64,000 nucleotides of DNA from Hevea brasiliensis (taxonomy: Eukaryota > Streptophyta > Magnoliopsida > Malpighiales > Euphorbiaceae): positions 62,001 through 126,000 of the forward strand of contig NC_079502.1 in NCBI RefSeq assembly GCF_030052815.1. The letters are read 5' to 3'. The position numbers were made by a program, and so were the translations under genes. The stretch's first letter is position 1; the number at the start of each line of letters is the position of its first letter. The notes under the pieces were generated by a model. That model saw nothing but the letters and a program-made list of their open reading frames with translations, did not search any database and was not told the origin of the DNA. Positions 47,425 through 59,575 of this stretch are shown piece by piece.

Positions 47425-50400
47425 TGTAACACCCCCGTTTGCATAGCCTAGTAGATCTCACTGTTTCGGTGATCGGTATTGGTCCGGACAATTAAGGAGA
47501 TTAGAACCACATCTAAGACAACTAGATAACCTATAAACACAAATAATTAGTAATTTCCAATTAGTTAAGTATAAAAAAGAAAAATAAAACATAAGAGGTT
47601 AAACGAGCCGAGAGTCACAGCGATGGGTGACCGTCTCGGGAACGACTGCGAAGCCATTTTAAACTCAAATTTCGAATAGTAAAATGTGAAGCTGCTGTCC
47701 TTAGGACCCTTATAAACTCAGTGGAAAAGATAAAATCACGAAAAAGAACTAAGCTACCAAATAATTAGGTCGTGAGCCTAAGAAATATGAAATTAATTGC
47801 AAACCGATAAACTGACGAGGCAAGTTGGTCAATTGACTCGAGAGTCGACTCGACCTAATCACAAATAAAATCGGAGAAAAGAAAATTTCAGAATCTAGAA
47901 TTAAATTAAAGAACTAATAGAAAAAAAAAAAGAGAAAATGAAAAAGTCAAAAAGGTGATGACATCATGCATGACATCATGCATGATGCCATAAAGAATGT
48001 AATTAAATTATTTACTTATTTGGATTTTTGGTCTTCCTAAAGAGATAAAAGACAAAAGAAAAGAAAAGAAAAAAAAAATATTGGTCTTCTTCCTCACTTT
48101 GTTTGCCGCCCCACTTCCCTCTCCCTTAGCTCTCTCTCTCAAACTCCATTAAAGCTTGCACTCAAGCTTACAATCCTTCATTGAACCTCAATAGCTTCCA
48201 TAGAAACTTCATAAAAACTTGTTTTAGTCACTTGGGAAGGAGATTGGTCATCAAAGAAAAGGAGATAAAAAAAGGAAGCTCAAAGACACCTAACAAGGTT
48301 AGTGATTTAAAATGTGAAGTTAGTTTACTTGTTGCATTTTTTAGCTTGAATTACTTGTAGATAAACTTAAAATGGAAAGAAAACTTGTTGAGGGATTATA
48401 TAGAATTTTGGACAGCTAGGGTTTGGTTGGACAAAGTATAAATTTGTTTGAGCTAAACATGTTTGAAAGCTTAATTGAGTTAAGAGAGCATGTTTATAAG
48501 TGTTTAATTAGCTAAATGCAACAAATGACATGAATTAGGGTTTTGAACATTAGGGTTTAGAGACCAAAAATATGAAGAAGTGCTAAATGATGTCTTTGAC
48601 ATAGTTTAAGGGAAGAAATGGTCATTTGTGACCTAATTAAGTGTGTTAGAAATGTTTAAATCAAAGCCAAATTCGGATTGGGTATGAAGCATGACCAAAA
48701 GTCAACTTTGAGGGAAGAAAAATGAAATTTTACAAGTCCAATTGATATGAGACCAATTGAGGATGAAAATAGGCACTAAATGACACAATTTTCATTTAAG
48801 AAGCATGCCCAAAAAGTGACTAAAACCTAGTGAACAAATTGACTAAAGTTGAAAAATTGCAGGCTACCCTGCACAAACTGACCAAATGAATAGTATTTGT
48901 TCATTTAGTAATAACTCGAGCTAGGCAGCTCAAAATGACCTGAAATTTTACCAGTGATTAGATGAGATATAGATCTAAAACTTTCATGAGGAACACAAAC
49001 CCAAATTATTCCATTAACCCAATCAAATCACTGAGCAAAGTTGGATCACTGAACCTACAAAACTGCAGATTTACCATATGAACAGTAAAGTTTCAATGGC
49101 TATAACTCTCTCTAGAAAACTCCGATTTAGGTGATTCTTGAACCGATGGAAACCCAAGGCATAGTAGAACATTTCATATGAAGAAAATTAGACCAAATTA
49201 TGGACCTAACTTGATCAAATTGCTGAACGAAGTTGGAATCAATAATCTGCAAAAACAAAATTCTGCAGCATGAACAGTAAACGTAATTTGCATATAACTT
49301 GAGCTACAAAACACCAATTGGAGTGATTAAAAAAGGAGAATAAACTTAAGACAATAAGGAACATTTTCTATGAAGGAAGTTTTGCCAAATTCCAACAGTA
49401 AAATAACCAATGGAACAGTGCAACCTAGACACCAAAAACTGAAAATTGACAATTTTGCCTAAAAGACTTAAGTGTTGAGAAAATGACCAAAACTAACAAG
49501 TTTGGTGACCAAAATGTGGTATGTGGGTGAAGTTGGAATTCCCATACCTATTAAGCCTTAGAAAGTCAAAAATTTGACTTGAATAGTATAGTGAATAGTA
49601 ACCCGAAACGCAAAAATTTCAAGAACGTCGAGTTTAGCACATTAGAGCTAGGTAAAAGTGAAGTTAAATTTATTTTTGAATTTATGCTAAGTTATGGTAC
49701 TGAAACACTATGAAACTGTATGTTTCAGCTGAAAAAGACTTGGAAGCTCTGAGAGACTGAGTCAAGGCCTAGAGGCGACTCACGTCAGGTCTGTGCACAA
49801 TAATTTTTATTTAAATATATGATTCTTGAAAATTTGTTTTTTTTTTGAGTTAATTATGAATTGTGCTGCCATTTATGATTGTAAATATGACTTTGAAAAT
49901 TGACCAGATTTCTCATAAATTATTTGAATAAATTGTTTTGAACTGATTTTGTGTTCACACTTAGCATGACAGTATCACATTATTCCTCCTCCATTTATGG
50001 GGTTAAGATCGTTCATTTTTCTCCCTCTCTGGCTTACCAGTTGAGGTCAAGATCGAATGAGTACTCATTAGCTAGCTAGCCACCTCCCTCATTGATTTCG
50101 ATTAGTGGGGTTGTAGATTGCTTTATCGTGGTGTACAACACGGCATTGATCGGAAATTTTATGTCATGACTTAAGTTGTGTATGATTTGGCAACACTGTG
50201 TTTATTGAACTATTTGACCAAATTGTGTTATTATGAATTTTAGTAACCTGTGAAATGTGATTGAGAAAAATTTAAATTGTGATTTGATAATGAATGATTT
50301 ATGTATTATATTTTAAATTTTTATTGTGCACCACTGAGTATTTTTATACTCAGCGATAGCTTATTTTGATGTCGCAGATAAGAGCAAAGAGAAAGCAGCA

Positions 50401-50971
50401 GAGTGAGCTGCGGGATTGACAAGAACTCTTGATCATTTTTGTACGGGTATTATTTTATAGCTTTGTAATTATTTTGATGTAAATACTATAATGTCATAAG
50501 TATCAATGTAAAGTGAGCAGTTGTATAATAAATTGTAATAATATTATTTTTAGATTTTATATCTGTAAATTTAATTTGTGCATACTATGTTGATGGAATT
50601 ATTTGAAATGGTTTGTTTTCAAAATTTTGAGTTGACTTGAAATTATTTGGTGATTGGGAGTTGTGTAAAATTATTGGAAGTGCTTTTTACAGGATTTTGA
50701 AGAACGATTTTCTCCAAATACAAACAAAACTCTGTCAAAATTTTTATAAAATTTGTGATAAAAATTAAAATGGACAAAAATTTTACTAGTTTATAAGCTT
50801 TGAATAAATGATTTTAATTCCTACCAAAATGCTCACCACTTCCAAAATGCAAGAAAATAGTTTTAAAATCCCTTGTAATGTACTTAATGAATTGTCAATA
50901 GGCGAAGGTCGGTAGTTTATTAGGTATTCTACAGGATCATGTTATGCCTTACAGAGAGGTAAGGTGTGACA
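47425..50971 (+). repeat. 5' LTR of chromovirus D (3.5 kb)
   Basis: TGTAACACC...GTGTGACA. Its right third (about 49800-50700) is more diverged from B and C than the middle, while teloboxes (48535-48543, 48550-48558) and both short hairpins (49758-49782, 50334-50353) are kept. It is a separate subfamily from B and C. Confidence 0.9.
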
Positions 50972-50979
50972 TGTTTTAG

Positions 50980-50991
50980 TGGTATCAGAGC
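50980..50991 (+). other. Primer-binding site of chromovirus D
   Basis: TGGTATCAGAGC, eight bases after the LTR, matching initiator methionine tRNA. Confidence 0.85.
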
Positions 50992-51160
50992 ATGGTTTTG
51001 CAATGAATTTTGACTATGTGTATGAATATTTCTTTGATAAGTACAACTGCTCAAGTGTCTTTAATTGATACATATGACATATTTACATCATGAATATGTA
51101 CTAACGGAGGTCAACCTCCTTGTGTTTGATCTCAGGAAGTAGAAATTTTGGGAAAATGGA

Positions 51161-52310
51161 ATGGAAGAAGGAGATCATTCCGTGGAACAATCTGTTGAGG
51201 CTGAGGTTCAAAGGGAAGCCCCAGCACTCCAGAACATGAGTGGGTCAGCCACTCCAGCTCCTACTCCAGCACCGCAGTTTCCTGCTCAACTTGCACAGCA
51301 GATGGTTGCATTTTTCTAGCAAGTGGCGGGAAATGTGCCACCCCAAGCTCAGATGCAAGTACCTGTAGCACAACCACAGCCCTCAGCTCGACAATTTGAT
51401 GAAAGTTGGGGCCACCGAGTTCAAGGGCACTGTGGATCCACTGGAGGCAGAATAGTGGTTGGAAAGAATAGAACGAGTTTTCAGAAAGCTGCAGTGTACT
51501 GAAGAATTAAAATTTGAATATTCAGTATCTCTTCTGCAAGGGGATGCATATGAATGGTGGAAGACCATCCCCCACAGCCTGGTTAAGCCACCTGTGCTGA
51601 CATGGATAGACTTCCTGAGGGAATTCAGGCAGAAATGGGTTCCTGATGCGTATGTAGATATGAAATTGCAAGAATTCTTGAGTTTGAAACAAGGGGACAG
51701 AACCATAGCAGAGTATGAGAGAGACTTCTCAAGGCTAAGCCACTATGCTGGAAGCTTAGTCTCCACCCCTAGAGACAGATGTAAGAGGTTTGAGTCCGGA
51801 TTAAGGCCGAATTTGAGGATGCAAGTTGTGGGTTTCCGCCATCAGAATTTCTCTGAGTTGATCTCACAGGCCCTGGAATTGGAAAAGATAGAATCAGAAG
51901 GGGCAGTGAAGAAGGGTACACAAGAGAAAGAGAAGACTGAAAAGACTACTAGACAAGCACCTGAGAGTGGTTCTGGGAAGAGGAAACAGTTTGGGGGATC
52001 CAGCTCTCGCAGATCTGGCAGAGGCAGATTCTCTGGCCAAAGACCACCCCGGTCTGGTCAGCAGACCCAGCAAGCACCCCGAGGAGCTCTATCAGTACGA
52101 CAGTGTGAAACTTGTGGTAGAACTCATGGTGGGGTTTGTTTCAAGGCTACTGGTGCATGTTTTAACTGTGGAGGCAGCGGACATTTCGCTAAGGATTGTA
52201 CTAGTCCGCGCCGATCCGACCTTCTCACAGATCCGAGGATCAGCCCAAGTCTCTACATCTAGAGGATCACAGCCAGCTGGTAGAGGTAGAGGCAGAGGTA
52301 GGGGTCCTGG
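51161..52310 (+). pseudogene. Chromovirus D gag
   Basis: From ATG 51161 (MEEGDHSVEQSVEAE). Stops TAG near 51318 and at 51453-51455 replace Gln codons, and there is a one-base problem near 51400. The open stretch 51459-52262 carries the gag domain and an intact zinc knuckle CX2CX4HX4C at 52158-52199. The frame is then lost before the protease. Confidence 0.87.
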
Positions 52311-54912
52311 TAACACTCCTGGAAGTCAAAGCACTATTAACCAGCCAGTATCCAGTGGCGCACCAGTCAAAGTGTATACCATGCGTCAGAGGGAGGAAGC
52401 TGAAATATTAGACGTAGTAGCTGGTATTTTCTCCATCCTTAACCAAGATGTACATGTGTTATTTGATCCTGGCTCCACACATTCGTATGTTAGTACTAGT
52501 GTGATGTGTTCTACTGCTATTCAGTGTGTACCAATGGATTATGATGTGCTAATAACTAGTCCATTAGGCCAGGAGGTCAGGGTAAATAAATTATATAGGG
52601 ATTGTCCTTTGGTGATCCAAGAACACACTTTTCTGTCTGATTTAATTGAAATGCCCTTCAGAGATTATGACATTATCTTGGGCATGGATTGGTTAGCCAG
52701 GCATCATGCGATGATTGATCAGAGATCAAGATACCACTTTTGGTCTTCCTCAGTATGGTGATGTAGTAATACATGGGGAGAGGCAGCTATTGCCTTCAAA
52801 CATCATTTCAGCTGCACTAGCCAAAAAAATGATTAGGAAAGGGTGTGAGGCGTACTTGGCACATGCGATAGACACCCAAGTGGATAGTCCAGCTCTAAAG
52901 GACATCCCCACTGTATGTGACTTTCCGGATGTGTTTCCTGATGAATTGCCAGGATTATCTCCAGAAAGAGAAGTGCAGTTTGAAATTGATATTATGCCTG
53001 GTGTGGACCCAATCTCCATAATGCCATACAGAATGGCACCAGCAGAACTAAAAGAATTGAAAGTACAGTTGTAAGAGTTGCTTGACAAGGGCTTCATCCG
53101 CCCTAGTGTGTTACCTTGGGGAGCGCCGGTGTTGTTTGTAAAGAAGAAGGATGGCACTCTCCGATTATGCATTGACTATCGGCAGTTGAATCAGGTGATA
53201 ATAAAGAACAGATATCCATTGCCCCGTATTGATGACTTGTTTGCTCAGTTGAGGGGTGCAGCTGTGTTCTCCAAAATTGACCTGAGATCAGGTTATTATC
53301 AGTTGAAAGTACAAGAGCAGAGTATTCCTAAAACTGCCTTTAGAACCTACTATGGCCATTATGAGTTTTTGGTTATGCCATTCGGGTTAACTAATGCTCC
53401 GGCTGCTTTTATGGATCTGATGAACACTATCTTCAGACCATACCTCGACCAGTTTGTTGTGGTATTTATTGATGATATATTGGCCTATTCGAGGAATGCA
53501 GAAGAGCATGATAGAGATCTGCGGATTGTACTACAGACTTTGAGGGAGAAATAACTATATGCCAAATTGTCAAAATATGAATTTTGGCTGAAGGAAATAT
53601 CTTTCTTGGGGCATGTAGTATCAGAAGAGGGCAACAAGGTAGATCCTAGCAAGATAGAAGCTGTCCTTAATTGGAAGCCACCCAGAAATATCATAGAGAT
53701 TCGTAGTTTTCTGGGGTTAGCTGGATACTACCGTCGATTTGTGAAGGGATTCTCCATTTTGGCATCTCCATTGACCAAGCTGCTTAGAAAGGATGTGAAA
53801 TTTCAGTGGACGGACAGATGCCAACAGAGTTTTGATGAATTGAAGAGATGTTTGACTGAGGCTCCAGTCCAGACTTTACCTACACCGGGTAAAGAATATA
53901 CAGTTTATAGTGATGCTTCTCACAATGGGTTAGGTTGTGTGTTGTTGCAAGATCGAAATGTCATTGCCTATGCGTCACGCCAGCTAAAACCGCATGAGAG
54001 GAATTATCCGACACATGACTTGGAGCTTGCAGCTATTGTGTTTGCTCTTAAGATCTGGAGACATTATTTGTATGGGGAGAAGTGCTACATCTACACAGAT
54101 CATAAGAGTTTGAAGTATTTGGGCACCCAGAAAGAATTGAATTTGAGACAGAGGAGATGGTTAGAGTTGATAAAATACTATGATTGTCTGATAGACTATC
54201 AGCTAGGGAAAGCGAATGTTGTGGCTGACGCCTTAAGTCACAAAACTATGGCAAGTCTACGAGTTACTCCTTTGTCTTTAGTGCATGAGTTAAGATCATT
54301 GCATGCCAGCTTAGAGATTAATGATGATGGACAGACAACAGTTGTATGGCATATACAGCTAGTATTGATCGATCAGATTAGAATGGCTGCTCAAAATGAT
54401 GAAAGGTATCGGAAGATGTTGGAAGAAGCCCGACAGGGCAAGAAACCAGAATTCTCAATCAGAGATGATGGTCTACTGCTACACCAGGGCAGAATATGTA
54501 TTCCTAATAATGTCGAATTGAGGAAGATCATTTTGAAGGAAGCACATGAGTCTCCTTTTGCCATGCACCCTGGTGGCACAAAAATGTAGGGGGGCTAAAG
54601 GAGCATTACTGGTGGATGGGTATGAAAAGGAATGTGGCAGAGTTTGTATCCAAATGCCTAACTTGTCAGCAAGTGAAGGCAGAGCATCAAGTACCCACTA
54701 GGTTGTTACATCCACTACTAGTACTAGAATGGAAATGGGAAAGAATAACAATAGATTTTGTGATGGGACTCCCGAGGACACAAAAGAGTCATGATGCAGT
54801 ATGGGTCATCGTCGACAGACTGACTAAGTCTGCTCATTTTTTGCCAGTTCGGATGGACTACAGTTTAGAAAGATTGGCCAAGTTGTATATAGACGAGATT
54901 GTGAGACTGCAT
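52311..54912 (+). pseudogene. Chromovirus D pol (protease to start of integrase core)
   Basis: Protease DPGSTHSYV near 52467 in the frame open to 52761. A shift near 52725 follows. RT runs 52715-53554 with FIDD near 53470. TAA at 53072-53074 and 53552-53554 replace Gln codons. RNase H runs about 53880-54250, then the integrase zinc finger. A small change near 54587 turns a Tyr-Arg site into TAG. The integrase core begins about 54760 and is cut at 54912. Confidence 0.9.
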
Positions 54913-55409
54913 AATGAAATACAAAATAAAAACTCCAATAACAATATTTCAAATAATAACTCAATCACAATCAATATGCTTCCCTAAAAATATGTTGGTA
55001 AATAATTCACTCTTTGCTGCGAAAAATGATTTCTTCATTATTGGTCTAGGACCGAGTCATAACTCCTGAATAAGTTATAGATATACTCAAATTTAACTTG
55101 ATTAATATTGTCAATTTATTTTAAATTCAATTAAATTTATCATCAATTATTTAAATTTATTCTAAATCTAATTATTAATTGAAAATATCTAAATTTATTT
55201 AATTTTATATATTTTAATTAATAATAATATATACAAAAATATTTCAATTAATAAATTTGTATTTTAAAATTAATAATTTTTAATATTTAAATTCTATTTA
55301 TTTAAAATATAATATAAAAAATTTATAAATATTATTATATAATATATATATTTTTATATTTAATTAATTATTTATATAAAAAAATTTAAGTTCCTTTCCA
55401 ACATGTAAA
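54913..55409. other. AT-rich junction between chromovirus D and the UGT array
   Basis: Very AT-rich DNA with no gene or recognisable transposon end. It joins the truncated D element to the UGT tail relic, so a deletion breakpoint lies at its left edge. Confidence 0.5.
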
Positions 55410-55487
55410 ATGGCATTGTTGGAAGGTGGATCTTCATCCTCTTCTTTAGGTAGCTTGACAAAATATGTGATTGACAATTTATCATAA
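55410..55487 (+). pseudogene. UGT C-terminal relic (26 codons)
   Basis: Reads MALLEGGSSSSSLGSL, then the end of a UGT with DNLS and stop, followed by attaattataataac as after the other copies. All sequence upstream of the last 25 residues is missing. It is all that is left of another array member, probably lost with the deletion that cut chromovirus D. Confidence 0.85.
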
Positions 55488-56062
55488 ATTAATTATAATA
55501 ACGTTCTTGTCTCTATATTTAATTAAATAGTATTTCGGTCAACTTTGAAATTATATATATCTTAATTATTTTATTTATATGTCACTTTTTATTGATTCAA
55601 TTGATTTCTGAATGTAATTCTTAATAGGCTAGAACATCAATTCCAGTTTTAAGACTTATTATAAAATTAAAACACTTCTAATAAAAATTATTTTCATTCA
55701 AAGGGATGCGAATATTCAACTTTATTTAAATTACATTAGATAAGATCAAGGGTAGACAATTGGAATCATGCAGAAGCAATTGTTTTCTTTATTAATGTAA
55801 GACAAGAACATCGTAATTAATTATACTCCTATTCTTTAAAATTTTTTAATGGAATGTTAGCCTGTAGCTAGAGATCGACCAACCAGCAAAGCCATGACGT
55901 CACTTGTTTTCTTGGCAACCAAGATTAGAATTTCCCGTTTAGAATACTTCCTAAAAGAAAGAACAAAATGCTCTTTTCTCGTAGCCATCCAGAAGAACTA
56001 TTGCAGCTACAAATACTTCAAGCTCGTCATCCTTATCCTCATATTCTACACTTGGCACCAAA
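55488..56062. other. 3' flank of the UGT relic and promoter of the 56063 gene
   Basis: No gene. Positions 55762-55797 (ggaatcatgcagaagcaat and following) recur at 62933-62971 upstream of the last copy, showing duplication of distal promoter sequence. The leader before the start shares atcctcatattctacacttgg with other copies. Confidence 0.6.
55895..55902 (+). promoter_or_regulatory. TGACGTCA site upstream of the 56063 UGT
   Basis: Perfect TGACGTCA 160 bp before the start, in the block accaaccagcaaagcca-TGACGTCAC-ttg. This intact gene keeps the site, while the two decayed copies downstream have lost it. Confidence 0.58.
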
Positions 56063-57469
56063 ATGGAGAAAGCACAGCTTGTGTTCGTCCCCTCCCCCGG
56101 TATAGGCCACCTTGTATCGGCAGTGGAGGTAGCAAAGCTTCTTCTTACTCGCCAACACCAGCTCTCCATCACTGTCCTTATCCTTAATCATTCTTTTTTC
56201 GACTCCAAAATTCATAAATACATTGAATCGCAAAGAGCTTCTTCCTCCCCTATATCCAATCGTCTCGGATTCATTGATCTGCCCAAAGATGAGACTGAAA
56301 TATTTAATTTATCTTCTTTCATTGAAAGACAAAAACCCCATGTCAAAGAAGCTGTGCTGAAGATCATTCAGTCAGAGTCAAGCGTTGAATCGGCTCAGCT
56401 GGCGGGTTTTGTTATCGATATGTTCTGCGCGTCGATGATAGATGTGGCCAATGAATTTGGTGTTTCGTCTTACATATTCTATACGTCAGGTGCGGCCTTT
56501 CTTGGTTTCATGCTTTATGTGCAGAAGATTCATGATGAAGAGAAATTTGACCCCATCGAGTTCAAGGACTCAAATACCGAGTTACTGGTGCCGAGTTTGG
56601 TAAACCAATTTCCTAGTGGGGTTATGCCTTCAGCGTTGTTGAGTAGAGAGTGGCTTCCTCCTTTACTTGACAGCACAAGAAGGTTTGGAGAAGCTAAGGG
56701 TATTATAATAAATACATTTTTAGAGCTAGAATCCCATGCGATTGAGTCTTTGAAAATGTCTGCTGTTTACCCTGTGGGACCCATTTTAGATGTGGGGTCC
56801 GATGGAAGAAACACTCACCGCGAAATCATGCAATGGCTTGATGATCAGCCTCCGTCATCAGTTGTATTCCTGTGCTTCGGGAGCCATGGAAGTTTTGATG
56901 AGGATCAAGTGAACGAGATTGCCTATGCATTAGAGCATAGTGGTCAGCGATTCTTGTGGTCCTTACGCCGACCGCCACCTCCAGGTCTCCAAGCATCTCC
57001 CAGTGACTATGAGGATCCACAACAAGTCTTGCCCGAAGGATTCTTGGATCGAACGGTTGGGATTGGAAAGGTGATGGGGTGGGCTCCACAAGTAGCTGTG
57101 TTGGCCCATCCAGCCATAGGAGGATTTGTTTCACATTGTGGATGGAATTCTATACTGGAAAGCATATGGTTTGGTGTCCCAATTGCCACGTGGCCAATGT
57201 ATGCAGAACAACAGTTTAATGCCTTTGAAATGGTGATGGAATTGGGATTAGCAGTAGAAATTAAAATGGATTATAGGAAGCATAGTGGAGTAATTGTAAA
57301 TTGTGATGAAATAGAGGGAGGAATAAATTGTTTGATGAAGCATGATAGTAAGCAAAGGAAGAAGGTGAAGGAGATGAGTGAGAAGAGCAGAATGGCATTA
57401 ATGGAAGGTGGATCTTCGTGCTCTTGGTTAGAAAGTCTAATAAAAGATATGATGAATAATTTAGCATAA
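56063..57469 (+). CDS. UGT71-type UDP-glycosyltransferase (intact, 468 aa)
   Basis: Complete intronless gene, the only intact UGT in the right half of the window. Seen: His16 in GIGH, Asp119 in GFVIDM, a PSPG box Trp340-Gln383 with HCGWNS at 358-363, and GSHGSF near 274-279. Local differences from the other copies are YRKHSGVIV in place of YRNDSG, a Ser in GVSSYIFY, and NQFPSGV in place of the usual NPFPA-type motif. An AATAAA follows the stop at 57479-57484. It is predicted to transfer glucose from UDP-glucose in the cytosol; the acceptor is unknown. Confidence 0.93.
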   Translation: MEKAQLVFVPSPGIGHLVSAVEVAKLLLTRQHQLSITVLILNHSFFDSKIHKYIESQRASSSPISNRLGFIDLPKDETEIFNLSSFIERQKPHVKEAVLKIIQSESSVESAQLAGFVIDMFCASMIDVANEFGVSSYIFYTSGAAFLGFMLYVQKIHDEEKFDPIEFKDSNTELLVPSLVNQFPSGVMPSALLSREWLPPLLDSTRRFGEAKGIIINTFLELESHAIESLKMSAVYPVGPILDVGSDGRNTHREIMQWLDDQPPSSVVFLCFGSHGSFDEDQVNEIAYALEHSGQRFLWSLRRPPPPGLQASPSDYEDPQQVLPEGFLDRTVGIGKVMGWAPQVAVLAHPAIGGFVSHCGWNSILESIWFGVPIATWPMYAEQQFNAFEMVMELGLAVEIKMDYRKHSGVIVNCDEIEGGINCLMKHDSKQRKKVKEMSEKSRMALMEGGSSCSWLESLIKDMMNNLA

Positions 57470-59575
57470 AATAATTATAATAAAGTTATTATTTTTAAAT
57501 TTAATGAAAGTCTGAGTAATAATTGATAGGTTATATAATAAGATGTATTCATTTTCTCATAAAATAAGTAGTTGAGGAGATTCGAATTTAAGATCTTTCC
57601 ATCTTTTATATTTTAAAAATTAAAAAAAAATAATTGATGGGGTATTTTTCAATATCGTTAATTACTTTGTTTCTACATATTTACATTTTTTTTATGAATT
57701 TTATTATGCGTAATTAAATTCTACAAATTGATAAAAAGATTACAAATGAATACTAAAGTAGCAAGGCTTAAATACACTATGCTATTTATAAATTTTGAAC
57801 TCACTGTTAAATTTTATTCAATTATTTTAAAAATACATTTAAAATATATATATTTTTAGGTTTAATAAAAATTTAATAAACTGAATAATAATTAATGAAT
57901 TACGGAATAAGAGATAGTTAATTTTCATTTCATTATAAAAATGAAGACCAACTAAATAATCCCTTGATTGGCAAAATAAAAAATTTTTGAGAAATCTATA
58001 AATTGAAAATTTTATTTTCATTCTCAATTATGGAAAACATTATAATACTTTTATAAATTATTCTTGAAGTAATATATATCAAGAATTTAACGTTATTTTA
58101 TCAATGAACGTTTCGCAATAGCGTCAAAGGAACACGCAGCCAGCCATGATATCACTCTTAGTTCACACGTCGTGCTTTAAATTCTTAAAAATGAATGCAT
58201 TATCATGGAAGATGACATTTCTGGGATCCTTCTTGATGTTCTTGATTCAGTGGCTGTGGATGTTTTTTATTTTTTCAGTTTTTGGTTTTTGAGGGTCCCC
58301 AAGTCCCATAGCTTCCTGCAAGCAAAGAGAGCTTGGCGTATTCAATTTAAAATTTTCAAATAATATTTAATATATAATATTCATGTAACATAGAAAATAA
58401 TCTATTTATTAGTAATTATAAATTTAATTAATAAGTATAATTCAGAATAAAATATTTTTATTATCTCTTACAAATTTAATTAATAAATATTTTTGTATTC
58501 ATTGATAATTTTCATTTTAAAATAAGAATATTTAATTTTATTTTATTTTAAAATATGATTTATTAGTTTTTAGCAAAATAATTAATAAAATAGAATCAAT
58601 TAGTAATTTAATAAATTTTATTGTTATTTTTTAAGTGTAATAGTTTAGAATGAAAATACTTTATGTAATAAATTTTAATTTTGTATAAATATAAATATAA
58701 ATAAATAATAAATTATTTTATAATTTTTTTTAGCTCCTTTAAATATTATCCTCAAATTCTACCGCTATTTCTCATGCATTTTTTTTTACCTTATATTAAA
58801 TTTCATTATATACTTAAATTTATATTGTTTCATAATATTTAAATATTTTTTAAAGTTTATACTTTTTTATTTTTCCATGAGTAATAATTTTTTTTATTAA
58901 CAGATATAATACATGCACATACTGATTAGTAATAGGAATACATTCCTGTTAAAATCACGATAATTTTAATAAAATTTTTGTTCCTTTATAACCTAGACAC
59001 ATACATATTTCATATTTGATGTGAAATTTTAAAAGACTAAACTCAAAATATCCTTCATTTATTTACGAATTTCGACTAGAATTACATCAGAAAACTCAGT
59101 CCTCCCTTTTTTTTTACTTAAACGCCTTATTTTTTGCAGATAAATAAAACATACGCACGCAAGTGAGTTAGGAAACTGAATAGGAAATCTCTCTACTTTC
59201 TTGCATCATAAAGATTTTCTTGACTAATTTGACAAAACTACAGAGATTCAAACAGAAAGACTATGTGAAGCATGCATCATAATTATACCCAACGTAAAAT
59301 GCTTGCCTATACAGATATTGATCAACCAGCAAAGCCACGACTTCACTTGTATTCTTGGTCACAAATATTAGAATCTCCTGTTTATTAGAATCCTTTAAAA
59401 AAGATACACCAGAGAATAATTCAAAAAAGAGAAAAAAAAAAAAAAAAAAAAAAACAGCTATTGTCTTATACCCACCAAAATGCAGTACTGCAGCTAGAAA
59501 TACATCAAGCTCATCCCCATCATCCTCATCTTCTATACTTGGCAGCAAAATTAAGAAGGTTTTATCAATACTAAA
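57470..59575. other. 2.1-kb spacer between the 56063 UGT and its decayed neighbour
   Basis: AT-rich, with no gene. A degenerate copy of the UGT upstream block may sit at 58136-58156 (cagccagccaTGATATCACtc), with no UGT after it. Near 59431-59453 there is a run of A bases. The last 250 bp are the leader of the decayed copy. Confidence 0.5.
59338..59345 (+). promoter_or_regulatory. Decayed upstream site (CGACTTCA) of the 59576 UGT pseudogene
   Basis: The block atcaaccagcaaagcca is kept, but TGACGTCA has become CGACTTCA, two changes in eight, 230 bp before the start. The palindrome is lost. Confidence 0.5.

Larger units (their letters stand above)
47425..54912 (+). mobile_element. Chromovirus D (Ty3/gypsy), truncated in integrase
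   Basis: Same family as B and C. It has a 5' LTR, primer site, gag, protease, RT, RNase H and the start of integrase. The match to B ends at 54912, just after the integrase segment [13 protein letters not shown]. The rest of pol, the purine tract and the 3' LTR are missing, so no right-hand duplication can be tested; the five bases on the left are TCAGA. Confidence 0.92.
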
